Assembly (NCBI RefSeq): GCF_001278115.1
Contig: NZ_LIYD01000005.1
Span: forward strand, 1,910,826-1,974,825
Reading direction: 5' to 3'
Length of the DNA: 64,000 bases
Source of the DNA: Flavobacterium akiainvivens
Lineage (GTDB): Bacteria > Bacteroidota > Bacteroidia > Flavobacteriales > Flavobacteriaceae
This document shows, one piece after another, positions 8,923 to 15,972 of this stretch (its first letter is position 1; every line of letters begins with the position of its first letter). The position numbers and the translations under genes are program-made. A model generated the notes under the pieces. It made no database searches and was not told the DNA's origin. It saw only the letters and a program-made list of their open reading frames with translations.

Positions 8923-10242
8923 ATGAAAAAGTTAGATTCTATACCCACCAATAAAATTGAGCGGGTAAGCAAGCTTGTATCTACAGGTGTAAAAATTGGC
9001 GGTAACTACCTTAAGTATTATGGCCAGAAAATGGTTAACCCTGAACTGAGCAAAGACACCCTGCACGAAAACAATGCTACCGATATTTATGACGGCCTTA
9101 AAGAACTGAAAGGCAGCGCCCTTAAAGTTGCCCAAATGCTGAGCATGGAAAAAAACCTGCTACCGCAAAGCTATGTAGACAAGTTTTCGCTGAGCCAGTT
9201 TTCGGTACCACCACTGTCTGCCCCATTGGTTATCAAAACGTTTAAGAAATACTTTGGCACAGAGCCACAGGTATTGTTTGATGAGTTTAACCCTGATTCG
9301 GTTAATGCCGCAAGCATTGGTCAGGTGCACCGCGCCAAAAAAGACGGTAAAGACCTTGCCGTAAAAATACAATACCCCGGCGTGCGCGACAGCATCAGCA
9401 CCGATATTGCCATTGTAAAACCCATTGCCCTGAAGATGTTTAACCTAAAAGGAACATCTGACGAATATTTTGAGGAAGTAGAAAACAAGCTTACCGAAGA
9501 GACTGATTATACACTGGAGCTACAGCAAAGCGAAGCCGTTAGACTGGAATGTGCTGTATTGGAAAACATCCGTTTCCCGAAATACTATCCTGAATATTCA
9601 TGCGAAAAGATCATTACCATGGACTGGATGGAAGGCATTCACCTAAGTGAGTGGTGCAAACAACCGCACACCCAGGAAGAGCGAAACAAACTGGGCCAGG
9701 CGCTCTATGATTTTTACATGTACCAGATTCACGTACTGCATAAATTCCACGCCGACCCACACCCCGGTAACTTCCTTGTAGATGAAAATGCCAACCTGAT
9801 TGCCATTGATTTTGGCTGTATGAAAGAGCTGCCAAAAGAGTTCTACGAGCCTTATTTTGAAGTAATACAGCCTGCCACACTGGAGGACGATGCGCTTTTT
9901 ACCGAAAAAATGATTACCCTACATGTACTGAAACCTGACGATAAGCCCGAGGAGTTTACTTACTTTAAGGAACTCTTCCATGAAATGATAAACATATTTG
10001 TAGAGCCTTACCGCCACGAGCGTTTCGACTTCTCAAACAACCACTTTAATACTGCTATTGCGGGGCTTAGCGAACGCTTTGCCAACGATAAGAACATTCG
10101 AAAAATGAACACCAACCGCGGCAGCAGGCACTTTATTTATGTAAACCGCACGTTCTTCGGGCTGTTCAGCCTGCTTTTTGACCTGAAGGCAGAGGTGGAG
10201 ATTTCTAACTTCGAAAAATTCCAAATCTCAAATAACAAATAA
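8923..10242 (+). CDS. AarF/ABC1/UbiB-family atypical kinase
   Basis: 439 aa. UbiB-family landmarks in order: the KxGQ region appears as LKVAQMLSME (about residue 66, Gly replaced by Ala), the Ala-rich loop as AASIGQVHRA, the beta-3 Lys in AVKIQYPG, ExD in LTEETDYTLE, the catalytic loop HADPHPGNFLV (about 277), and DFG as IDFGCM (about 291). The family supports quinone or lipid metabolism. A Bacteroidetes member would act with menaquinone or membrane lipids rather than ubiquinone. It is co-transcribed with the TetR gene. Confidence 0.9.
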   Translation: MKKLDSIPTNKIERVSKLVSTGVKIGGNYLKYYGQKMVNPELSKDTLHENNATDIYDGLKELKGSALKVAQMLSMEKNLLPQSYVDKFSLSQFSVPPLSAPLVIKTFKKYFGTEPQVLFDEFNPDSVNAASIGQVHRAKKDGKDLAVKIQYPGVRDSISTDIAIVKPIALKMFNLKGTSDEYFEEVENKLTEETDYTLELQQSEAVRLECAVLENIRFPKYYPEYSCEKIITMDWMEGIHLSEWCKQPHTQEERNKLGQALYDFYMYQIHVLHKFHADPHPGNFLVDENANLIAIDFGCMKELPKEFYEPYFEVIQPATLEDDALFTEKMITLHVLKPDDKPEEFTYFKELFHEMINIFVEPYRHERFDFSNNHFNTAIAGLSERFANDKNIRKMNTNRGSRHFIYVNRTFFGLFSLLFDLKAEVEISNFEKFQISNNK

Positions 10243-10358
10243 CAAAAGTAGCTACGGATTTTATGAATTGGCTTAGTGCTAATTCGTGAAATTCGTGGCT
10301 TTCTTTACCCTTTCGTACTAACAAAACGTTAATCGCTGCTTTTACGCAAAACTTTTCT

Positions 10359-10366
10359 TATTTTTG
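10359..10366 (+). promoter_or_regulatory. putative -7 box for idi
   Basis: TATTTTTG matches TAnnTTTG perfectly. Predicted transcription from about 10373 leaves a ~10-nt leader before ATG 10382 and argues against the upstream TTG at 10364 as start. No clear -33 TTG is seen. Confidence 0.45.
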
Positions 10367-10381
10367 AAAGCTGATAGCTTT

Positions 10382-10909
10382 ATGGAAGAAGAAAAAGTAA
10401 TACTGGTAAACGAACGCGATGAGCCCATAGGGCTTATGCCTAAAATGGAGGCGCATGAAAAAGCGCTGCTGCACCGTGCCTTTTCGGTGTTTATTCTCAA
10501 TGCTAAAAACGAGATAATGCTGCAACAGCGCGCGGCCAATAAGTACCACTCTCCCCTCTTGTGGACCAACACTACCTGTAGCCACCAGCGTGATGGCGAA
10601 ACCAACCTTGCCGCCGGCACCCGCCGCTTACAGGAAGAAATGGGCATTACAACACCACTTAAAGAGTTGTTTTCCTTCATATACAAAGCGCCTTTTGACA
10701 ATGGCCTAACCGAGCATGAGTTTGACCATGTAATGATAGGCTATTATAACAATGAGCCCGTTTTAAACCGTGACGAAGCCGAAAGCTGGAAGTGGATGGC
10801 CATTGAAGATATTAAAGCTGATATGCAGCTACACCCTGAAGTTTACACCGTGTGGTTCAGGATTATATTTGATGAATTTTACCATTTTCTGGAAGAACAC
10901 AAGTTATAG
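10382..10909 (+). CDS. idi: isopentenyl-diphosphate delta-isomerase (type I)
   Basis: 175 aa Nudix-fold enzyme that interconverts IPP and DMAPP for isoprenoid synthesis. The N-terminus is VILVNERDEPIGL, and LLHRAFSVFIL follows the type I pattern. The catalytic Cys region is WTNTTCSHQRDGET (family usually CxHP; here CSHQ). The Glu of the second catalytic motif is in TEHEFDHVMIG. The length suits bacterial type I Idi. It is followed after 62 nt by queD and then manA on the same strand. Confidence 0.93.
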   Translation: MEEEKVILVNERDEPIGLMPKMEAHEKALLHRAFSVFILNAKNEIMLQQRAANKYHSPLLWTNTTCSHQRDGETNLAAGTRRLQEEMGITTPLKELFSFIYKAPFDNGLTEHEFDHVMIGYYNNEPVLNRDEAESWKWMAIEDIKADMQLHPEVYTVWFRIIFDEFYHFLEEHKL

Positions 10910-10971
10910 TGGTCTGTATTCAGTGATCAGATAGCAGCTTCCTACAACCAATAACTGACAACCAACAACTG

Positions 10972-11382
10972 ATGAAAGTAACCGTAAGCCGTAGCGCCCA
11001 TTTTAACGCCGCCCACCGCCTGTACAGGAAGGATTGGGACGAGCAGCGCAATGCCGAAATTTTTGGCAAGTGCAATAACCCTAACTACCACGGGCATAAC
11101 TATGAGCTTATTGTGAGTGTTACCGGTGCCATTGACCCCGAAACAGGCTATGTTATAGACATCAAAATACTTAAAGACATTATAACACAGGAGGTTGAAG
11201 AACCCTTTGACCACAAAAACCTGAATCTTGATGTACCGGAGTTTGCCAACCTTAACCCTACTGCCGAAAACATTGTGGTAGTGATTTGGAACCGCATTCG
11301 CCGCCGCATAGACTCTCAAATGGAGCTTGAGGTAACGCTCTATGAAACGCCACGAAATTTTGTAACATATAAAGGACAATAA
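10972..11382 (+). CDS. queD: 6-carboxytetrahydropterin synthase-like (QueD/PTPS family)
   Basis: 136 aa. Zinc ligands of the PTPS fold are visible: His in SAHFNAAHRL and the HGHNY motif; the catalytic Cys is in FGKCNNPNYHGHNY. The Asp-His of the triad is in FDHKNLN, and the C-terminal Glu is in LYETPRNF. It could make 6-carboxytetrahydropterin for queuosine (QueD) or act as a PTPS-like enzyme. No other queuosine genes lie nearby, so the symbol is tentative. It is followed by manA after 10 nt. Confidence 0.85.
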   Translation: MKVTVSRSAHFNAAHRLYRKDWDEQRNAEIFGKCNNPNYHGHNYELIVSVTGAIDPETGYVIDIKILKDIITQEVEEPFDHKNLNLDVPEFANLNPTAENIVVVIWNRIRRRIDSQMELEVTLYETPRNFVTYKGQ

Positions 11383-11392
11383 ATCTCTCACT

Positions 11393-12361
11393 ATGAACCA
11401 ACTGCATTACCCACTGGTATTTGAACCCATTTTACAAGACCGCATTTGGGGCGGCACAAAGCTTAGGGACGACCTTGGCAAGAACATTCCTACCCCCACA
11501 ACCGGCGAAAGCTGGGAACTGAGCGCTGTTAAAGGTAATGTAAGCGTTGTAGAAAACGGTGCTTTTGCAGGTAAACCACTAACCGAACTACTTGAGCAGT
11601 ACCCAAATGACATACTGGGCACAGCTGTACATGCCCGTTTTGGAAAGCAGTTTCCACTGTTGTTCAAATTCCTTGATGCCCGCGAAGACCTTTCTATACA
11701 GGTGCATCCTAACGACGAGCTGGCTAAACAACGCCACAATTCATTCGGTAAGACCGAAATGTGGTATGTAATGCAGGCAGACCCGGGTTCGCGCATTATT
11801 GTGGGTTTCAACCATAAATCAAGCGCACAGGAATACCTGGAAAAACTTGAAAGTAAGCAACTTATAGACATACTGAACCAGGTTCCGGCTAAAAAGGGCG
11901 ATGTATATTTTCTTGAAACAGGCACCATTCACGCCATTGGCGCAGGTATTGTAATTGCCGAAATACAACAAACAAGCGATATTACCTACCGTATTTATGA
12001 CTGGGACAGGGTTGATGCCAACGGAAACGGCCGTCAACTGCATGTACAAGAGGCACTTGACGCCATGAACTACAACACTACCGATACCCAGAAAGAGTAC
12101 ACCAAGGAAGTTAACAAAAGCAACAGCATGGTAGACTGCCCTTATTTTACCACTAACTTCCTTCCGCTTGACGGAAAAGCCGAGGTAGCCAAAAACGGCG
12201 ACAGCTTTACGGTATACATCTGTACTGAAGGCGAATATACTATTGATTTACAAGGCAGTACATACACCTTTAAAAAAGGCGACACCGTACTTATACCTGC
12301 TGCTGTAACCGCTTTTACACTGACCGGAAACGCCACCCTGTTAGAAATATATATTTCTTAA
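11393..12361 (+). CDS. manA: class I mannose-6-phosphate isomerase
   Basis: 322 aa cupin enzyme interconverting mannose-6-P and fructose-6-P. Family landmarks: PLVFEPILQDRIWGGTKL at the N-terminus, the metal-site motif SIQVHPND, KTEMWYV, and the second metal His in ETGTIHAIGAG, followed by QQTSDITYRIYDW. The length fits the short bacterial type I PMI. It is 10 nt downstream of queD, so probably in the same transcript, and supports nucleotide-sugar synthesis. Confidence 0.93.
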   Translation: MNQLHYPLVFEPILQDRIWGGTKLRDDLGKNIPTPTTGESWELSAVKGNVSVVENGAFAGKPLTELLEQYPNDILGTAVHARFGKQFPLLFKFLDAREDLSIQVHPNDELAKQRHNSFGKTEMWYVMQADPGSRIIVGFNHKSSAQEYLEKLESKQLIDILNQVPAKKGDVYFLETGTIHAIGAGIVIAEIQQTSDITYRIYDWDRVDANGNGRQLHVQEALDAMNYNTTDTQKEYTKEVNKSNSMVDCPYFTTNFLPLDGKAEVAKNGDSFTVYICTEGEYTIDLQGSTYTFKKGDTVLIPAAVTAFTLTGNATLLEIYIS

Positions 12362-12383
12362 CAGATTTTAGCCCAATTAGCAC

Positions 12384-12391
12384 TAATTTTG
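12384..12391 (+). promoter_or_regulatory. putative -7 box for the 88-aa protein
   Basis: TAATTTTG fits TAnnTTTG; predicted transcription begins about 20 nt before ATG 12418. There is no obvious -33 element. Confidence 0.4.
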
Positions 12392-12417
12392 TACCCATAA
12401 CTTAAAGACATTAGAAC

Positions 12418-12684
12418 ATGGCAAATGTTAGGACACTAAAAAAAGACCTTAATTTTGTATTTGGCGATATTATCGAGGCTGTATACATCAATACCATTGC
12501 AGCAGGCGGAAAAGCTACTGAAGCAGGCGAAGCCATTATAGATGAGGCTATTGCAACTTTTGATGCGCTTATCAAGCAAATCAACGCTAAAGGTGTTGAA
12601 AACAAAAAAGCACATTTTGCTGCTATCAACAAAAAGTTTGAAGAAACTGCTACTCAGCTTGTTGAGAAAATAAACGCGCTGTAA
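12418..12684 (+). CDS. small conserved helical protein
   Basis: 88 aa, predicted all-alpha, soluble. It begins MANVRTLKKDLNFVFGDIIE and ends FEETATQLVEKINAL with heptad-like spacing of hydrophobics. Similar short proteins are widespread in Flavobacteriia, but no function is known to me. It has its own promoter candidate and lies just upstream of tRNA-Thr. Confidence 0.8.
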   Translation: MANVRTLKKDLNFVFGDIIEAVYINTIAAGGKATEAGEAIIDEAIATFDALIKQINAKGVENKKAHFAAINKKFEETATQLVEKINAL

Positions 12685-12717
12685 GCAAAAAATATTAGAA
12701 AAATTTACGGGTGCAGC

Positions 12718-12748
12718 TTTGGAAATTTCAAAAACAAGCCTATATTTG
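12718..12748 (+). promoter_or_regulatory. consensus promoter of tRNA-Thr
   Basis: TTTG (12718-12721), 19 nt, TATATTTG (12741-12748): a textbook Bacteroidetes primary-sigma promoter. The start is expected near 12755, nine bases before the tRNA. Confidence 0.8.
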
Positions 12749-12763
12749 CACCCGTATTGAGAT

Positions 12764-12837
12764 GCCGGTGTAGCTCAGCTGGCTAGAGCAGCTGATTTGT
12801 AATCAGCAGGTCGTGGGTTCGAGTCCCTCTATCGGCT
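12764..12837 (+). tRNA. tRNA-Thr (anticodon TGT)
   Basis: 74-nt cloverleaf. Acceptor GCCGGTG pairs with TATCGGC (two G-U pairs), and the discriminator is T. The D-arm TAGCTCAGCTGG is normal. Anticodon stem GCTGA/TCAGC encloses loop TTTGTAA with anticodon TGT (threonine). The T-arm carries GTTCGAGTC. CCA is not encoded. A terminator follows at once. Confidence 0.97.
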
Positions 12838-12844
12838 CAATAAA

Positions 12845-12873
12845 AAAACGCTTCAGGAAACTGAGGCGTTTTT
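12845..12873 (+). terminator. terminator after tRNA-Thr
   Basis: AACGCTTCAG / CTGAGGCGTT stem (one G-U), GAAA loop, then a T-run. Confidence 0.85.
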
Positions 12874-13095
12874 GCTTTTATACACTTTTTCAGCCTGAAC
12901 CCACTAAAAAAGTGCTTAATTTTTCACTTTTGGAGTTCGAGATTCAAAACCTCAAAATGTTGTATTTTTACAAGTGCCTATCGTATTTTTACAAGTACAG
13001 GATTTCAAAGTATTTTACTCTATAAAACCTTTTTCCCAATTCAAAAAATTCACGATATATCGTGAATTTTTTAAAAATGAATCCCATTGCCATAA
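12874..13095. other. gene-free stretch with a perfect palindrome
   Basis: No credible gene is present. The stretch holds a perfect 30-bp palindrome at 13043-13072 centred on CACGATATATCGTG and flanked by A6/T6. It could fold into a hairpin with poly-U on either strand (bidirectional terminator) or be a protein site. Confidence 0.5.
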
Positions 13096-13130
13096 ACAAA
13101 AAATCCGGGCCGCTTTTCAGCAGCCCGGAC
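13096..13130 (-). terminator. terminator after the transketolase genes
   Basis: On the minus strand GTCCGGGCTGC...GCGGCCCGGA forms a GC-rich stem (TCCGGGC 13104-13110 / GCCCGGA 13123-13129) followed by TTTTTT. It lies 21 nt past the transketolase C-terminal subunit gene. Confidence 0.85.
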
Positions 13131-13150
13131 ACTTTACAAAGAACAAATTA

Positions 13151-14110
13151 TTATGCTTTTTTACGTGCAATAACCTTTTGCACCGCCTTGATGATATGAT
13201 CGGCGTCAAGGCCGTATTTAGTCATCAGCTGGGCTGGGGTGCCGCTTTCGCCAAAACTGTCGTTTACGGCCACGTATTCCTGCGGAGCAGGGGTGTTAGT
13301 AGCCAGCAGCTGGGCAATACTGTCGCCCAGGCCGCCCAGGCGGTTGTGCTCTTCAGCCGTAACCACGCAGCCGGTCTTGGCAACCGATTTCAATACCGCC
13401 TCAGCATCCAGCGGCTTAATGGTGTGTATGTTTATGATTTCGGCATCAATACCCATCTCAGCCAGCTTCTCGCCTGCCTGTATGGCTTCCCACACCAGGT
13501 GGCCTGTTGCAAAGATTGATACATCGGCACCTTCATTTACCATCCATGCCTTGCCAATTTCAAACTTCTGGTCGGCATCTGTAAAAATAGGCACCACGGG
13601 GCGTCCAAAACGCAGGTACACCGGGCCTTCATACTCGGCAATAGCCATAGTAGCAGCCTTGGTCTGGTTGTAGTCGCACGGGTTTATAACCGTCATGCCC
13701 GGAAGCATTTTCATCAACCCTATGTCTTCCAGTATCTGGTGGGTAGCACCGTCTTCGCCAAGTGTTAAACCGGCGTGAGAGGCACATATTTTTACGTTCT
13801 TGTCGCTATAGGCAACACTTTGGCGTATTTGGTCGTACACCCTGCCGGTAGAGAAGTTGGCAAACGTACCCGTAAACGGAATCTTACCGCCTATGGTTAA
13901 GCCTGCCGCAATGCCCACCATATTGGCCTCGGCAATGCCCACCTGAATAAAACGCTCAGGAAACTCGTTAATAAAGTCCTGCATTTTTAATGATGCCACA
14001 AGGTCGGCACACAGGGCAACCACATTCTCGTTTTTCCTGCCGGCTTCTAAAAGGCCTGCACCAAAACCCGAGCGGGTATCTTTTGATTCGGTATATGTAT
14101 ATTTTTTCAT
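13151..14110 (-). CDS. transketolase, C-terminal (pyrimidine-binding + C) subunit
   Basis: 319 aa. It contains the central pyrimidine-binding domain (RSGFGAGLLEAGRKNENVVALCADL; AEANMVGIAAGL with the TPP-activating Glu) and the C-terminal domain (HTIKPLDAEAVLKSV, then VVTAEEHNRLGGLG). It forms a heteromer with the N-terminal subunit encoded just upstream and transfers two-carbon units in the non-oxidative pentose phosphate pathway. This split arrangement is normal in many bacteria and is not a frameshift: the two genes are separated by a REP-like element and have their own starts. Confidence 0.95.
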   Translation of the reverse strand: MKKYTYTESKDTRSGFGAGLLEAGRKNENVVALCADLVASLKMQDFINEFPERFIQVGIAEANMVGIAAGLTIGGKIPFTGTFANFSTGRVYDQIRQSVAYSDKNVKICASHAGLTLGEDGATHQILEDIGLMKMLPGMTVINPCDYNQTKAATMAIAEYEGPVYLRFGRPVVPIFTDADQKFEIGKAWMVNEGADVSIFATGHLVWEAIQAGEKLAEMGIDAEIINIHTIKPLDAEAVLKSVAKTGCVVTAEEHNRLGGLGDSIAQLLATNTPAPQEYVAVNDSFGESGTPAQLMTKYGLDADHIIKAVQKVIARKKA

Positions 14111-14113
14111 ATC

Positions 14114-14213
14114 AGCCCCCTAACCCCCTAACGGGGGAATTCCTGTAGGGGTAACAGGATGTTTAGATAATATTTTGACCAGTCCCACTCTCCCCCTCCG
14201 GGGTCGGGGGGCT
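14114..14213. repeat. REPIN-like element between the two transketolase genes
   Basis: The left unit AGCCCCCTAA is followed by hairpin CCCCC-TAAC-GGGGG (14124-14137). The inverted right unit (14192-14213, read on minus) has head AGCCCCCCGA and hairpin CCCC-GGA-GGGG. The element fills the whole intergenic gap of an operon. It has the same architecture as the elements at 23047-23193 and 56803-56938. Confidence 0.65.
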
Positions 14214-14214
14214 C

Positions 14215-15066
14215 TTAATAATCCCCAAGCGTTTCCTCAAGCTGTGCAAGCGCTGCTTCAAGCTGTGCATCGTTTGGTGCGGCACCGTGCCATTTGTGGC
14301 TGCCCATCATGTAGTCAACCCCATGCCCCATGCCGGTTTTAAGCAGTATAACAATAGGCTTACCCTGTCCGCCAAGCGCTTTGGCTTCTGCAAGTTTATC
14401 AACAATACATTGCATGTCATTACCTTCACACTCCAGTACTGTCCAGTCAAACGCGGCAAATTTAGCCTTAAGGTCGCCCAGGCTAAGCACCTGGCTTGTA
14501 GGGCCGTCAATCTGCTGGCCGTTGTAGTCTACGGTACAAATAAGGTTGTCTACCCTGTTGTGCGGTGCAAACATGGCGGCTTCCCAAATCTGGCCTTCCT
14601 GTAGCTCTCCATCGCCAAAAAGTGCATATACCGTACCGTTATCGCCGTTAAGCTTTTTGGCAAGTGCAGCACCAATAGCCACACTCATACCCTGGCCCAG
14701 TGAGCCACTTGCAATGCGAACACCCGGAAGGTGCTCGTGCGTGGTAGGGTGCCCCTGAAGCCTTGAATCAAGCTTACGGAACGTAGCCAGCTCTGATTTG
14801 TCAAAATAGCCTGCGTGTGCCAGTACGCTGTAAAAAAGCGGAGAGATATGCCCGTTACTAAGGAAGAAAAGGTCTTCTCCCTTACCGTTCATATCAAAAC
14901 CTTCCTTGCGGTTCATGGCGTTAAAGTACAGTGCCGTTAAAAAGTCGGCACAGCCCAGAGAACCTCCCGGGTGGCCGCTTTGGCACCCGTGCACCATGCG
15001 CACAATGTCTCGGCGCACCTGGCTGGCTATCTGCTCTAATTTTGTTATGTCTGTTATTTTCTCCAT
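14215..15066 (-). CDS. transketolase, N-terminal (TPP-binding) subunit
   Basis: 283 aa TPP pyrophosphate-binding domain. Motifs: MVHGCQSGHPGGSLGCADFL (substrate/TPP His), GSLGQGMSVAIGAALA, and the TPP motif GDGELQEGQIWEA...DYNGQQIDG (GDG-x-N). It pairs with the C-terminal subunit gene downstream to make transketolase. Located beside the arabinose operon, it would drain xylulose-5-P made by AraBAD. It seems to have its own promoter at 15160-15167. Confidence 0.95.
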   Translation of the reverse strand: MEKITDITKLEQIASQVRRDIVRMVHGCQSGHPGGSLGCADFLTALYFNAMNRKEGFDMNGKGEDLFFLSNGHISPLFYSVLAHAGYFDKSELATFRKLDSRLQGHPTTHEHLPGVRIASGSLGQGMSVAIGAALAKKLNGDNGTVYALFGDGELQEGQIWEAAMFAPHNRVDNLICTVDYNGQQIDGPTSQVLSLGDLKAKFAAFDWTVLECEGNDMQCIVDKLAEAKALGGQGKPIVILLKTGMGHGVDYMMGSHKWHGAAPNDAQLEAALAQLEETLGDY

Positions 15067-15159
15067 AATTTGTGTTTGCGGCCCGGGTGGTTATACCCAA
15101 AGCCTTATTGGTTAATGGCCCTGAAAATCAATATTAAAAATACTTATGGTATTTTTGAC

Positions 15160-15167
15160 CAAAAGTA
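15160..15167 (-). promoter_or_regulatory. putative -7 box for split transketolase
   Basis: On the minus strand TACTTTTG matches TAnnTTTG. It lies downstream of the terminator that closes the ara operon, giving an ~87-nt leader. No -33 TTG is seen at the usual distance. Confidence 0.45.
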
Positions 15168-15201
15168 AAAATTTACCGGTAAGTTCCTGTAAAAGTGCTG
15201 T

Positions 15202-15241
15202 AAAAAAGTTACGAATACGTTTTATTCAACGTATCCGTAAC
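15202..15241 (-). terminator. terminator after transaldolase (end of ara operon)
   Basis: Minus-strand RNA stem GUUACGGAUACG / CGUAUUCGUAAC (12 bp, one G-U pair, at 15230-15241 and 15208-15219), with a 10-nt loop, followed by UUUUUU. It begins 12 nt past the transaldolase stop codon. Confidence 0.8.
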
Positions 15242-15252
15242 CTAAAATCATA

Positions 15253-15912
15253 TTATTTTGAAGCGGCATTTGCGTGGTCTGCCAAAAACTGTGCAAGGCC
15301 GTTATCGGTCAGCGGGTGTTTCAGCAATGCCTCAATGGCGCTAAGCGGCCCGGTAATAACATCGGCACCTATCTTGGCACAGTTTACAATGTGCATAGCA
15401 TGGCGCACAGATGCCGCCAATATCTCGGTTTCATAACCGTAGTTGTCATAAATTTCGCGAATCTCTTCAATAAGCCTAAGCCCGTCTGTAGAAACATCAT
15501 CAAGCCTGCCAATGAATGGCGATACATACGTAGCGCCAGCCTTAGCCGCAAGCAATGCCTGCCCTGCGCTAAACACAAGGGTTACATTGGTCTTAATGCC
15601 TTTTTCAGAAAAGTACTTTGCAGCCTTAACGCCGTCTTTAATCATAGGCAGCTTTACCACAATTTGCGGATGCAGCGCAGCAAGGGCTTCGCCTTCGGCT
15701 ACCATTTCGTTAAATGTGGTGGCAATAACCTCGGCACTCACATCGCCATCGGTAATTTCACAAATGGCTTTGTAATGGTTCAGGATGTTTTCCTGGCCGG
15801 TTATGCCTTCCTTAGCCATAAGCGAGGGGTTGGTGGTAACACCATCCAGCACACCAAGCTCATGCGCTTCCTTAATCTGGGCAAGGTTAGCAGTGTCAAT
15901 AAAAAACTTCAT
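15253..15912 (-). CDS. tal: transaldolase (FSA/TalC family)
   Basis: 219 aa, single TIM-barrel of the short TalC/MipB/FSA group. [16 protein letters not shown] and [13 protein letters not shown] open the barrel; the Schiff-base Lys is in [24 protein letters not shown] context (VKLPMIKDG / [10 protein letters not shown]). The residue that distinguishes FSA (Tyr) from transaldolase (Phe) lies in [11 protein letters not shown] and is Phe, so transaldolase is favoured. It is the last gene of the arabinose operon and moves three-carbon units in the pentose phosphate pathway. Confidence 0.9.
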   Translation of the reverse strand: MKFFIDTANLAQIKEAHELGVLDGVTTNPSLMAKEGITGQENILNHYKAICEITDGDVSAEVIATTFNEMVAEGEALAALHPQIVVKLPMIKDGVKAAKYFSEKGIKTNVTLVFSAGQALLAAKAGATYVSPFIGRLDDVSTDGLRLIEEIREIYDNYGYETEILAASVRHAMHIVNCAKIGADVITGPLSAIEALLKHPLTDNGLAQFLADHANAASK

Positions 15913-15972
15913 ATTTGTCCTTTTTTGGTTTTAGGTACTGTGTTTGTTATTTGGCTTTTGAAATTTGGAATT

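Noticed and set aside
12813..13025. Small open frame starting in the tRNA
   Set aside because: Overlaps tRNA-Thr and its terminator; no protein-like features.
12974..13519. 181-codon plus-strand open frame
   Set aside because: Spans the palindrome and a terminator, then runs antisense to transketolase.
13151..15066. Transketolase broken by a frameshift
   Set aside because: The two halves have separate starts and stops, a repeat element between them, and match the known two-subunit form.
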